Shown here: in pieces, positions 25,475-33,315 of the stretch
Layout of the letters: the number at the start of each line of letters is the position of its first letter
How positions within the stretch are numbered: the stretch's first letter is position 1
DNA from: Candidatus Kerfeldbacteria bacterium
Lineage (GTDB): Bacteria; Patescibacteriota; Patescibacteriia; UBA9570
Length of the DNA: 55,037 nt
Direction of reading: 5' to 3'
Assembly (NCBI GenBank): GCA_016207285.1
Contig: JACQPW010000033.1
Coordinates: 1-55,037 of the forward strand
The notes under the pieces: model-generated
What the model was told of the DNA's origin: nothing
The model's database searches: none
What the model saw: only the letters and a program-made list of their open reading frames with translations
Made by a program: the position numbers and the translations under genes

Positions 25475-27652
25475 TATCTTGGAGGTCGCTTTGGAATATT
25501 CTCGGCGATCTTTAGCGCTCGGTTTCCAGGTAGCTTTCAATTTGGTGCCGTCCGCCACGTTCACCTGCAAACTGGCCCGGCCTTTAGAGTTGGTGCGTAC
25601 AGAATCAATTTTTTTCCACTCACCGGATTTTTTACGATACACTTTAACGGTTTTATGTTTCAGATTCTTAGCTGTGGCGGCATCACGTAACCTGATTGAA
25701 ACATTTTTTTGATTTTTTTCCGTCAATCTCAATTTGGCACGTGATTTAATGTCGAAGACACCGCGGTCGTTACCGGCCATCAGTCCATCAAAGAACATGG
25801 CGTAAAAGTTTTCTTGTTTCAGGCCTTCGTACCATTCGCCCCAGGTGTCACCACCGTCACTCGATTTATAGACCGTGCCGTTTAGGCTGCTGCCATCCTG
25901 ACCAGTGACATAGAGCGTAATAGGACTGGTGGTGGTCTGTGGAGTTAACGTATCCAAATTATTGGCATCTTCGATAGTAATTTCCGTCCAGGTGCTGCCG
26001 CTGTCCGTTGATTTCCACAGGCCTTCTGGAGTGGTTACCAGCAATACAGTATCGTTGTCTGGGTGAACTAATAAGCTTGTGATGATTTGTCCTGAGACAT
26101 CACCACTGACCTCGCTCCAACTGCTGCCGTTATAGGTGTACACGCCAGGAGCAGACGCATCTCCATCCACCCCAACATACAGGGTATCGTCAGACGCAAT
26201 CGACATGGATGTAGCCGGAAAATCGTTGGTAAAGCCCAAATCAGTCCAGGTTTGGCCAGCATCTGTACTCATAAACACTGCGCCGTTGTCATCGCCCGTT
26301 AAATCATAGTTACCAATCGCTGCATACAACGTGTTGTCATCAATGCGTGACTGCACGATTTCGTAAGCCTGACCCTGAAACTCGGGAGCTGAGGCAGTAG
26401 ACCAGGTATCGCCACCATCAGTGCTATACGCCAGATTTTCTCCACTACCAGATACAACTACATTGGCATCATCTGGATTGACCCAGACCCCATGCACATT
26501 ATTAGTACTGCCAGCTGGCAAAATAGGATACTCCCAGGTGGGCTCATCAGCATCGAAGTTTTCCGTTTTCGCTAAGCCACCATTCGCGCCCAGCCAGACG
26601 GTCACTTTATCACTGGTTTGGGTAATATCATACACTTTGACTGACGCCACGCCATCCACAATATCTGTCCAGGTGGCGGTGCGGTCAGTACTCTTGGCTG
26701 GCCCCATACTGCTATTATTGAAGACCACATTCTCATCTTCCGGATCAACGGCTATTAAATCTGCATAAATGCTCGACAGGGGAGTATCACTGCCATAATC
26801 TGTCCAGGTTGGTGAGCTAACGGTCGGGTTATCGGTGTACATAAATCCAACATATAACCGGCCAGTCGTATCAAAGGCTAACCCACTGCCACTATCAATG
26901 GCAGTCCAGTTGTCACCACCATCTGTAGTGATGTAATTGGTGCTGGTAGCCACTCCTGAAGTGGTGGCGAAATTATCACCATCAGTTGGGTTGACCGCTA
27001 CTTTCCACAAACTTGTACCTTCAGCCATGCCGTTATTGGTGACTTCCAGGTCAGTCCACGTTTCACCACCATCCGTGCTTTGCCACAAAGCTTCTTGGTC
27101 AACAATGGCGTAGAAGACATCGGTATCTGGGGAAGCGGCTAAATAACTCATGTCGGCACCTTCAGAAACCGTGAACAGATCGAATGTTTCACCACTATCT
27201 GTGCTTATACCAACCTGTCCGTTACCTGCGTCTACTACTAGGCGATTATGTGCACTTACGAGTACACTACCGACCGTCCCTGCAAGGTTAGGACTGATGT
27301 CTTCCCAAGTTGTCCCTTGATCTGTTGTGCGCAGCAAGCTATCACCAATCAAGGCAAAAGCCGTACCGCTCGTTGGGTCAACTTCTACTGCCGCCCCATT
27401 CCCGTAATTGACGTCACTGGGAAGACCAGACCAGGATTCTCCCAAATCAGCCGACACAAATAACCCATTAGGGGAAAATGTGATCATGTATGCCGTATCG
27501 CTCAGTGGATCAAGGGCGAAATCAGCCGCTTGACCACCATACAAGCCAAGGTTAGTGGCGATGGCCGTATTTTGGGTGTCTACTTCTTGAGCGGTCGTTA
27601 CAACACCTAGGGTTAGACCTAGTAAGGTAGTAAGATAAATCCGTTTGAACAT
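25457..27652 (-). CDS. Secreted BNR/Asp-box beta-propeller protein
   Basis: 731-aa exported protein. Signal peptide MFKRIYLTTLLGLTLGVVTTAQ, then at least eight Asp-box loops of the form S-x-D-x-G-x-T-W (STDGGETWTDL, TTDGGDNWTA, STDGGDTWST, STDAGQTWTDL, STDSGSTWTEI, SSDGGDTWGEW), the pattern of sialidase/VPS10-type propellers. The C-terminal ~95 residues are basic and beta-rich (KTVKVYRKKSGEWKKIDSVRTNSKGRA), like an Ig-type wall-binding module. No sialidase catalytic arginine triad was identified. Probably an extracellular binding propeller. The gene is embedded between cobA and nrdJ on the opposite strand. Confidence 0.85.
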   Translation of the reverse strand: MFKRIYLTTLLGLTLGVVTTAQEVDTQNTAIATNLGLYGGQAADFALDPLSDTAYMITFSPNGLFVSADLGESWSGLPSDVNYGNGAAVEVDPTSGTAFALIGDSLLRTTDQGTTWEDISPNLAGTVGSVLVSAHNRLVVDAGNGQVGISTDSGETFDLFTVSEGADMSYLAASPDTDVFYAIVDQEALWQSTDGGETWTDLEVTNNGMAEGTSLWKVAVNPTDGDNFATTSGVATSTNYITTDGGDNWTAIDSGSGLAFDTTGRLYVGFMYTDNPTVSSPTWTDYGSDTPLSSIYADLIAVDPEDENVVFNNSSMGPAKSTDRTATWTDIVDGVASVKVYDITQTSDKVTVWLGANGGLAKTENFDADEPTWEYPILPAGSTNNVHGVWVNPDDANVVVSGSGENLAYSTDGGDTWSTASAPEFQGQAYEIVQSRIDDNTLYAAIGNYDLTGDDNGAVFMSTDAGQTWTDLGFTNDFPATSMSIASDDTLYVGVDGDASAPGVYTYNGSSWSEVSGDVSGQIITSLLVHPDNDTVLLVTTPEGLWKSTDSGSTWTEITIEDANNLDTLTPQTTTSPITLYVTGQDGSSLNGTVYKSSDGGDTWGEWYEGLKQENFYAMFFDGLMAGNDRGVFDIKSRAKLRLTEKNQKNVSIRLRDAATAKNLKHKTVKVYRKKSGEWKKIDSVRTNSKGRASLQVNVADGTKLKATWKPSAKDRREYSKATSKILKFNS

Positions 27653-27740
27653 AGTACTTCCCAGCTAATACTTAATTAGCCTAATGATACCCTTTTTTTA
27701 GACTTATCCACAAGTCTAGGTGTACTACCCTCCCTACCCA

Positions 27741-27756
27741 ACACAACCTATTGTGG
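27741..27756 (+). promoter_or_regulatory. NrdR box 1 (upstream of nrdJ)
   Basis: ACACAACCTATTGTGG matches the NrdR consensus ACACWATATATWGTGT at 13 of 16 positions. It directly abuts the -10 TATAAT, so bound NrdR would block RNA polymerase. Confidence 0.75.
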
Positions 27757-27762
27757 TATAAT
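27754..27762 (+). promoter_or_regulatory. Extended -10 promoter of nrdJ
   Basis: TGGTATAAT: perfect -10 TATAAT at 27757-27762 with a TG extension. There is no good -35, as expected for an extended -10 promoter. Start near 27769, leader about 25 nt. Confidence 0.75.
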
Positions 27763-27772
27763 GTAACTTCTA

Positions 27773-27788
27773 ACACAATATATAGAAA
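27773..27788 (+). promoter_or_regulatory. NrdR box 2 (upstream of nrdJ)
   Basis: ACACAATATATAGAAA matches the NrdR consensus at 13 of 16 positions, with a perfect left half. It starts 32 bp after box 1, which is the three-helical-turn spacing known for tandem NrdR boxes, and ends 5 nt before the nrdJ ATG. Confidence 0.78.
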
Positions 27789-27793
27789 ATCGT

Positions 27794-30127
27794 ATGTATA
27801 AGCTCGAAGGCCTCGCTAAAGATGTATTTTTTGATCGCTACACCCTGAAGGATGCAGCCGGTAAGCGAATGGAAGATACTCCAGAACAAATGTGGCACCG
27901 GGTAGCCAAGGCCATTGCGAATGTCGAGAAGACCGACGCGCGCAAACAAGAGTGGGAAGAGAAGTTCTATAGTGTGTTAGAAAACTTTGATTTTGTCCCC
28001 GGTGGTCGTATTTTAACCGGTGCTGGCTCCGGCGTACCGTTAACCTTGTATAACTGTTTCGTCATTCCATCACCAGAAGATAATCGCGGTGGTATCTTGG
28101 ATAGTGTTAAATTAATGGTGGAAATCATGAGCCGCGGTGGTGGTGTGGGTGTTAATTTATCTTCGATTCGTCCCCGTGGTGCGTATGTAAAAGGTGTGAA
28201 TGGTACCGCTTCGGGTGCAGTGTCGTTTGGTGCGCTCTATTCCTTTGCTACCGGTTTAATCATTCAAGGCGGCTCACGCCGTGGCGCCTTAATGTTGATG
28301 TTAGATGTTGATCATCCAGATGTGATGGAGTTTATCACCGTCAAACGTACCATGGGTCAGATTACGAATGCCAATTTGTCGATCTGTATTTCGGATGCCT
28401 TCATGGAGGCGGTCAAAAAGGATGCTGATTGGGACTTGCAGTGGAAAGGTAAAGTCTATAAAACGGTCAAAGCGAAAGCCATTTGGGATTTAGTCTGTGA
28501 GTCGGCTTGGGCGGCTGGCGAACCAGGGTTGATGTTTAAGGAACGCTACAATAAAGAATCGAACTCTTGGTACTTTGAAGATATTATTGCGACTAACCCC
28601 TGTGGTGAACAAGGTTTGCCAGCCTGGGGCGTGTGTAACTTGGGCGCGATTAATGTGTCTAACTTCGTGAAGGAAGACCGTACTTTTGATTATGAGCGGT
28701 TAGGTAAAGTCTCCAGAATTTGCATGCGCTTCTTAGACAACGTAGTGGACACGACCGATTATTTCTTCCCAGAAAACGAAGCTGCCCAACGGCGGATTCG
28801 TCGTACCGGCCTGGGCACGATGGGATTGGCCGATGCCTTGATTAAGATGCAAGTGCGTTATGGCAGTGATGAATCGGTCAAGATTGTTGAAAAAATGCAC
28901 GAAACCATTCGCGATGAAGCGTATATCGCCAGTTCTGAAATTGCTGCTGAAAAAGGACCGTTCCCAGCTTTTGAGAAAGAGAAATACTTACAGGGGCACT
29001 TTATCAAACGCTTACCACAAGCAGTGCAGGAGATGATTGGCAAACAGGGGATTCGTAATGGTGTTTTGCTGACGCAAGCGCCGACGGGTACCACTAGTAT
29101 TTTGGCGGGAGCTAGTTCTGGCATTGAACCAGTGTATGATTTTGCTTTCCAACGTAAGGATCGTTTAGGCGTGCATACCGTGTATCATACTTTATTCAAA
29201 GCTTGGAAAGACGCGCATCCAGACGAGACTACTATCCCAGACTATTTTGTGAATGCTAAGATCCTGACTCCAGAAGAACATGTGCGGATGCAAGCCGCTA
29301 TTCAGCATTATGTGGATTCTAGTATCAGTAAAACAGTCAATGCTCCCAATGATCATACCCAAGAGCAAGTGCAAGAATTGTATATGAAGGCGTATGATCT
29401 TGGCTGCAAAGGCGTGACCTATTTCCGTGATGGTTCCCGCAATGAATCGGTCTTAACCAGTTTGGATGATGTCAAGAAAGAATCTGCTGCGCCGAAGGCT
29501 GCGCAGGATTCTAAAGAGAAAGAGACAGTCATTTCACCGCGCTTACGTCCAGAACGGGTGGCTGGTATTACCTATAAAATTAAAACCGGCTATGGCACGA
29601 TGTTTGTGACGGTGAACCATGATGAAGAGGGGAAACCATTTGAAGTATTTGCCACCATCGGTAAAGCCGGCGGGGTGTTTGCGGAAGAATCAGAAGCGAT
29701 TTGTCGTTTAGTCTCCTTAGCCTTACGGGCGCGCATCCCACTGCAAACCGTTATTGAACAGATTAAAGGGATTCGTGGACCGATGCCGATCTTTGGTAAG
29801 AATGGGATGATCTTATCGATTCCAGATGCCATTGGCCAAGTGTTAGGGCAACATATGCAAGATGTCGAAGCTAAACAAACTCCAGCGCAACAGGCCGCCG
29901 AACGTGAGAAAGAAGTCGTGATGATGAAAGATCAAGCGGAAGAGATGGTGCAAACGACCTTAACGGAAACGGTGAAAAAAGCGGAATCGAAGTATAAGCT
30001 GATTGAAGCCTCGTCATCAGTTGCCAACTTGGGCTTCTCTCCAGAATGCCCTGAATGCAGCAGCATCATGGCGATGGCCGAAGGTTGTCTGACCTGCTTC
30101 TCCTGCGGCTATTCTAAGTGTACGTAA
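27794..30127 (+). CDS. nrdJ: Adenosylcobalamin-dependent ribonucleotide reductase (class II)
   Basis: Reduces ribonucleotides to deoxyribonucleotides using a coenzyme-B12-derived thiyl radical. 777 aa: N-terminal YNCFVIP near residue 88, GGGVGVNLSSIRPRG, finger-loop NPCGEQGLPAWGVCNLGAIN with the active cysteine near 270, and QAPTGTTSILAGASSGIEP (~427). A C-terminal TSCPEC-type tail CPECSSIMAMAEGCLTCFSCGYSKCT contains the redox cysteines. No class I or III reductase is seen in the window. Regulation by NrdR is indicated by two boxes at the promoter. It depends on CobA and imported B12. Confidence 0.96.
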   Translation: MYKLEGLAKDVFFDRYTLKDAAGKRMEDTPEQMWHRVAKAIANVEKTDARKQEWEEKFYSVLENFDFVPGGRILTGAGSGVPLTLYNCFVIPSPEDNRGGILDSVKLMVEIMSRGGGVGVNLSSIRPRGAYVKGVNGTASGAVSFGALYSFATGLIIQGGSRRGALMLMLDVDHPDVMEFITVKRTMGQITNANLSICISDAFMEAVKKDADWDLQWKGKVYKTVKAKAIWDLVCESAWAAGEPGLMFKERYNKESNSWYFEDIIATNPCGEQGLPAWGVCNLGAINVSNFVKEDRTFDYERLGKVSRICMRFLDNVVDTTDYFFPENEAAQRRIRRTGLGTMGLADALIKMQVRYGSDESVKIVEKMHETIRDEAYIASSEIAAEKGPFPAFEKEKYLQGHFIKRLPQAVQEMIGKQGIRNGVLLTQAPTGTTSILAGASSGIEPVYDFAFQRKDRLGVHTVYHTLFKAWKDAHPDETTIPDYFVNAKILTPEEHVRMQAAIQHYVDSSISKTVNAPNDHTQEQVQELYMKAYDLGCKGVTYFRDGSRNESVLTSLDDVKKESAAPKAAQDSKEKETVISPRLRPERVAGITYKIKTGYGTMFVTVNHDEEGKPFEVFATIGKAGGVFAEESEAICRLVSLALRARIPLQTVIEQIKGIRGPMPIFGKNGMILSIPDAIGQVLGQHMQDVEAKQTPAQQAAEREKEVVMMKDQAEEMVQTTLTETVKKAESKYKLIEASSSVANLGFSPECPECSSIMAMAEGCLTCFSCGYSKCT

Positions 30128-30147
30128 CACAACCACACCTTCCCCCT

Positions 30148-30174
30148 ACCCCCTTCCTATCTCAGGAAGGGGGT
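30148..30174 (+). terminator. GC-rich hairpin after nrdJ
   Basis: ACCCCCTTCCT / AGGAAGGGGGT, a perfect 11-bp stem with loop ATCTC, 21 nt after the nrdJ stop. No T-tract follows, so it may be an mRNA 3' stabiliser or a dispersed palindrome rather than a true terminator. It resembles part of the 38360-38479 element. Confidence 0.55.
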
Positions 30175-30188
30175 GCTATGATTCGTGC

Positions 30189-30767
30189 ATGAAAAATGTG
30201 TTCAATAAAAAAAATATCCTCACAGCCATCGCGTTGTTAGCTATCGGCATCCTTGGCCGCTTAGCGTTAGAAGCTTACCCGAATGTGGAAACTTTAACAG
30301 CGGTGTCGATTATTGCCGGTGCTTTATTAGGGCCTTACCTGGGCTTGGCGGTGGCGTTATTTAGTGTGGTGGGTTCAGATATGGTGATTGGTAACACTAA
30401 CATTTTGCTCTACACCTGGACTGCTTGGGCGGTGATTGGGGTTGGTAGTGCGTGGCTGAAACGCAAACAACGTGGACAACTACAGGTGTGGTTAGACAGT
30501 TTAAAGTTCACTGGCTTTGGCGTAGTGACTACGTTGTTTTTTTACGCCTGGACGAATTTTGGTGTCTGGCATTTGAGCGGTATGTATCTCCATACCTGGG
30601 ACGGTTTAATGCTGTCCTACTACAACGGCTTACCGTTTCTACGTAATCAATTACTGGGTAATTTGTTGATTGTACCGGTGTTATCCGTGGCAACATTGTC
30701 GGTGTTGAAATATGTACCGGTGTTCTTACAGCAGAGAGTCCAACAGCGCCAGTCCGTTAAGATATAA
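30189..30767 (+). CDS. ECF-transporter S-component-like membrane protein (probable cobalamin uptake)
   Basis: 192 aa, about five to six membrane helices, starting KKNILTAIALLAIGILGRLALE, then VSIIAGALLGPYLGLAVALFSVVGSDM and a C-terminal YYNGLPFLRNQLLGNLLIVPVL. The pattern resembles DUF6580-type proteins in the ECF S-component superfamily. The substrate is inferred to be cobalamin because the gene follows nrdJ (B12-dependent) and nrdR-cobA, with no B12 synthesis genes seen. No EcfA/EcfT genes are in the window, and no cobalamin riboswitch was found upstream. It is separated from nrdJ by a hairpin. Confidence 0.65.
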   Translation: MKNVFNKKNILTAIALLAIGILGRLALEAYPNVETLTAVSIIAGALLGPYLGLAVALFSVVGSDMVIGNTNILLYTWTAWAVIGVGSAWLKRKQRGQLQVWLDSLKFTGFGVVTTLFFYAWTNFGVWHLSGMYLHTWDGLMLSYYNGLPFLRNQLLGNLLIVPVLSVATLSVLKYVPVFLQQRVQQRQSVKI

Positions 30768-30771
30768 TGCA

Positions 30772-30800
30772 TTGACAAAAGTGGTTTAAGCTGGTAAAGA
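30772..30800 (+). promoter_or_regulatory. Promoter of the 48-aa membrane peptide locus
   Basis: Perfect -35 TTGACA (30772-30777), 17-bp spacer, then TAAAGA (30795-30800). It lies 4 nt after the ECF-S stop, and transcription would start near 30807. This is a gap otherwise empty of long genes. Confidence 0.6.
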
Positions 30801-30819
30801 GAGGCCAGCTCTTTGAGCT

Positions 30820-31072
30820 TGAGCAGGTCTTGCTCTGCCCCCAACTCACTTTCCCCGGTGACCAATGTCCTCCTTCCTCGCTTTTCTGACGGACTTCTGG
30901 GTTATCCCATTTGCGCTGATTAGCTTCGGTCTCATCCTCCTGCGGATCCGCTACCACATGCGCACTCCAGGCAAGTCAGGCGAACCGCCTCCTGACCACG
31001 AGGATTCCTAACCGCAGCTGGTCTGGCTGGAACTTTCGTAGTTGATGTTCGTGGTGTGCACAGACCTGCTCA
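30820..31072 (+). repeat. 11-bp inverted repeat enclosing the small membrane ORF
   Basis: TGAGCAGGTCT (30820-30830) and AGACCTGCTCA (31062-31072) are perfectly complementary and bracket the 48-aa ORF. In RNA this could close a ~250-nt domain. Local hairpins (GAGCA/TGCTC at 30821-30835) are also possible. It may be an RNA fold or the ends of a small mobile cassette. Confidence 0.45.
30865..31011 (+). CDS. 48-aa single-pass membrane peptide
   Basis: ATG at 30865 to TAA at 31009-31011. The product starts MSSFLAFLTDF, has one strong hydrophobic helix (WVIPFALISFGLILLRI, residues ~12-28), a basic RYHMR stop and an acidic/Pro-rich tail (GEPPPDHEDS). By the positive-inside rule the tail would be cytoplasmic. 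Third positions are C/G-rich (ctc, atc, cgc, ctg, cac), unlike the neighbouring genes, as in the gene at 18709. There is no SD. It has its own promoter and lies inside an inverted repeat. Unknown function; a toxin-like or regulatory micropeptide is possible but unproven. Confidence 0.5.
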   Translation: MSSFLAFLTDFWVIPFALISFGLILLRIRYHMRTPGKSGEPPPDHEDS

Positions 31073-31112
31073 CCACCCTTGAATTGATTAACCATAATCA
31101 GTTGGAGGGTGG
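31073..31112 (+). terminator. Hairpin downstream of the small membrane ORF
   Basis: CCACCCT (31073-31079) pairs with AGGGTGG (31106-31112), and inside, ATTGATTA pairs with TAATCAGT around loop ACCA. There is no T-tract, so termination is uncertain. It ends the unusual segment 30772-31112. Between it and 31183 only a weak AT-rich promoter-like stretch (TATATAAC) is seen. Confidence 0.4.
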
Positions 31113-31182
31113 ACAAAGCTACCGAATCGTGCTACGGTTTTGGCTCTTAGTAGTCTTTATATAACTAGTAATCATCAACTTT

Positions 31183-31662
31183 ATGTTCAAACGTACCCTG
31201 ACGATCGCCATTGTTTCCACCTTATCAGTGATGAGTGTGGTAATGACTGCCCAAGCGGTCACTAGTTTGATTACCGGCAACAACAACCTCCGTCTGTACG
31301 GTGAAGCTTTTAACCCCAAGGGTTACTTTACGGTGGCTGACGATATGGTTATTACGGAAAAACTCAACGTCAAAGGGGATGTGTCCGATAGCAAAGGCAA
31401 TCTCACTTTGAACGATACGGTAGCGGTCACTGGTGATCTCTATGTCGAAGGCAACGCTGAAGTAAAAGGGGAGTTATACAATTCAAACGATGTGGTGACC
31501 GTCAATGATGATCTGTATGTGGGTGGACTATTCTCGATGAATTCAATCGAGACTCCTACGACTAGTACGTGCGAAACCAATGGCGGGTTATCCTATGATG
31601 CTAGTTATCTCTATCTATGTGTTGACGGTACGTGGAAGAAAGTAGCGTTGCAAAGCCTGTAA
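31183..31662 (+). CDS. Small secreted beta-repeat protein (bactofilin-like repeats)
   Basis: 159 aa. Signal peptide MFKRTLTIAIVSTLSVMSVVMTAQA, then short beta-helix-like repeats with the rhythm 'xVxGDLYVxGNAEVKGELYNSND' (DDMVITEKLNVKGDV; DTVAVTGDLYVEGNAEV; DVVTVNDDLYVGGLF). The C-terminus (STCETNGGLSYDASYLYLCVDGTWKKVAL) holds two Cys and the C-x-DGTWKK ending often seen on secreted proteins from this kind of genome. Probably an extracellular or surface structural protein. Its TAA overlaps the next ATG (TAATG). Confidence 0.72.
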   Translation: MFKRTLTIAIVSTLSVMSVVMTAQAVTSLITGNNNLRLYGEAFNPKGYFTVADDMVITEKLNVKGDVSDSKGNLTLNDTVAVTGDLYVEGNAEVKGELYNSNDVVTVNDDLYVGGLFSMNSIETPTTSTCETNGGLSYDASYLYLCVDGTWKKVALQSL

Positions 31663-31895
31663 TGGAAATCAGCAAAGACAGTTTAATTGGAGAAGTGTTA
31701 CTGGAATATCCTGAAGCCCAGGAAGTAATGTTGAAATACTTTGGTGAACAGGTAGCCTGTGTGATGTGTCCTGGTCAAGCCTTTGATACCTTTGCTATGA
31801 TCGCTGAATTACACGGCATCGAAGAGGATGTTGTGGAAGCGATGTTAGTGGAGATGCGTACTGTCGTGGCTGAGATCGAAGCGGAACGGAAATAA
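31662..31895 (+). CDS. DUF1858-like small protein
   Basis: 77 aa from the ATG at 31662, coupled by TAATG to the preceding stop; a longer reading from 31632 would overlap that gene. The sequence MEISKDSLIGEVLLEYPEAQEVMLKYFGEQVACVMCPGQAFDTFAMIAELHGIEEDVVEAML matches DUF1858, a small helical domain with a CxxC-type pair (CVMCPG) often found near hybrid-cluster or redox proteins. Function unknown, possibly Fe-S or redox-linked. Its stop lies 1 nt from the convergent glnA stop. Confidence 0.8.
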   Translation: MEISKDSLIGEVLLEYPEAQEVMLKYFGEQVACVMCPGQAFDTFAMIAELHGIEEDVVEAMLVEMRTVVAEIEAERK

Positions 31896-31896
31896 A

Positions 31897-33213
31897 TTAC
31901 AAGATCGGTAAGTATTTATCAATCTCGTATTGATGTACTTGGCGGCGATACTCGTTCCATTCGTGTACTTTATTGGCAATCAGCTTGGTGTGGACTTCCT
32001 CGCCTAAGGCTTCTTTGAGTAGACTGCTACCCTTGGCCAACTCAATGGCTTCCCGCAAACTGCCGGGTAAAGCGGTGATACCCTGCTTAGTCATCTCGGC
32101 ATCCGACATTTCATAAATATCAGCTTCGGTGGCTGGGCTGAGTTTATAATTCTCTGTGATGCCCTTGAGACCAGCGCGTAACATGACGGCAAAGGTTAAA
32201 TAAGGGTTAGCGGCTGGGTCTGGGCAGCGTAGTTCAATGCGAGTGGCATTGGCTTCACCGCGAGTCAATGGGATGCGAATTAAAGCCGAGCGATTGCGGC
32301 GACCCCAGGCTAAGTAGGCCGGGGCTTCAAAGCCGGGCACTAACCGCTTGTATGAGTTCACATATTGGTTAGTGACTATAACAATTTCTGGCATATGTTT
32401 AAGGACACCGGCGACATATGATTTCGCGATAGCCGATAAACCGTATTCGTCATTGCCTTCATGAAACATATTAATGCCATCTTTCCACAAACTTTGGTGG
32501 ACATGCATGCCACTACCATTTTCGCTAAAGATGGGTTTGGGCATGAAGGTGGCGTAGGCTCCATTTGAGCTCGCAATCTCTTTCACTACGTACTTATACG
32601 TCATAACGATATCACCCATGGTCAACGCATCACTATATTTCATGTTGATCTCTTGTTGGGAGGCGGCGACTTCATGATGACCACGTTCGACACTGTAGCC
32701 GAGCTTTTCCAATGCTTCTACGGTGCGTTCACGGAGAATCGTACCTTCGTGCATGGTGATTTGGTCAAAATAACCAGCTTTATCTAAGCCTTCGGTAGCG
32801 GTTTTGGACTTGAAATAAAAATACTCTAATTCTGGGCCAACAAAGTAGTCGTAGCCAAGCGACTTAGCGTAATCGACATTACGGGCCAGGACGTTGCGTG
32901 GGTCACTGTGGTAAGGGTTGCCTTGGGCATCGAACACCCGACACATGAAGCGAGCAATTTTGTGGACGTCGGCTTGTAAGGGAATGATCGCAAAAGACTC
33001 TAAAACCGGTTTTAAGACCAGGTCGCTTTCTTCAATCCGGGCAAACCCATCAATGGAAGAACCATCAAAGAAAGTGCCTTCCTCAAGATAGCGTTCTAAA
33101 CGTTGTACCGGGAAGGTGATCCCTTTCAGTTGACCTAATACGTCGGTGAACCAAAAACCGACCATCGTAACTCCTTCGGCCTTCACTTTGGCCATGATCT
33201 CTGCCTTTGTCAT
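31897..33213 (-). CDS. glnA: Glutamine synthetase, type I
   Basis: Makes glutamine from glutamate, ammonia and ATP. 438 aa with the GSI signatures FFDGSSIDGFARIEESDL (~48-65), GPELEYFYFK (catalytic glutamates, ~121), NGSGMHVHQSLWKDG (~233) and the ATP-binding RIPLTRGEANATRIELRCPDPAANPYLTFAVMLRAG (~317-352). Length fits the short GSI-alpha form, and no NLYDLPP adenylylation site was found, so control is unlikely to be by adenylylation. Instead, expression appears to be controlled by a leader terminator (33238-33309) with ANTAR-type hexaloops. Confidence 0.96.
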   Translation of the reverse strand: MTKAEIMAKVKAEGVTMVGFWFTDVLGQLKGITFPVQRLERYLEEGTFFDGSSIDGFARIEESDLVLKPVLESFAIIPLQADVHKIARFMCRVFDAQGNPYHSDPRNVLARNVDYAKSLGYDYFVGPELEYFYFKSKTATEGLDKAGYFDQITMHEGTILRERTVEALEKLGYSVERGHHEVAASQQEINMKYSDALTMGDIVMTYKYVVKEIASSNGAYATFMPKPIFSENGSGMHVHQSLWKDGINMFHEGNDEYGLSAIAKSYVAGVLKHMPEIVIVTNQYVNSYKRLVPGFEAPAYLAWGRRNRSALIRIPLTRGEANATRIELRCPDPAANPYLTFAVMLRAGLKGITENYKLSPATEADIYEMSDAEMTKQGITALPGSLREAIELAKGSSLLKEALGEEVHTKLIANKVHEWNEYRRQVHQYEIDKYLPIL

Positions 33214-33237
33214 GTGGGTGATACGTTACTAATAAAG

Positions 33238-33275
33238 AAAAAATCTTCGCCCCCGTATACGACGAGAGTGAAGAC
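33238..33275 (-). terminator. Intrinsic terminator in the glnA leader (attenuator)
   Basis: On the minus strand GTCTTCACTCTCG (33275-33263), loop TCGTATA, CGGGGGCGAAGAT (33255-33243) forms a 13-bp stem with one mismatch and two wobbles, followed directly by six T (33243-33238). It lies between the glnA promoter and ATG, so it is a conditional terminator. Its first five bases (33275-33271) also form the 3' arm of hexaloop hairpin P2. Confidence 0.82.
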
Positions 33276-33309
33276 AGCGTTGTCTTGCAATGGGTGTACG
33301 ACATTGTAC
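33271..33309 (-). promoter_or_regulatory. Dual-hexaloop ANTAR antiterminator candidate in the glnA leader
   Basis: Minus strand, 5' to 3': P1 is GTAC (33309-33306), hexaloop AATGTC, GTAC (33299-33296). A 9-nt linker follows. P2 is AAGAC (33286-33282), hexaloop AACGCT, GTCTT (33275-33271). Both loops have A1 and G4, the conserved bases of ANTAR RNA targets such as those of EutV and NasR. The P2 3' arm overlaps the terminator's 5' arm, so P2 and terminator exclude each other. P1 is short (4 bp) and could instead form CAATG/CATTG. A GAF-ANTAR gene lies at 34351-35034. Confidence 0.72.
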
Positions 33310-33315
33310 CTAGGT

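Noticed and set aside
25431..25712. 93-codon plus-strand frame after cobA
   Set aside because: It is a shadow of the minus-strand Asp-box gene's C-terminal domain and has no signal of its own.
27653..27740. Possible cobalamin riboswitch before nrdJ or before the ECF-S-like gene
   Set aside because: The spaces are too short, and no B12-box-like sequence or aptamer helices were found there or at 30128-30188.
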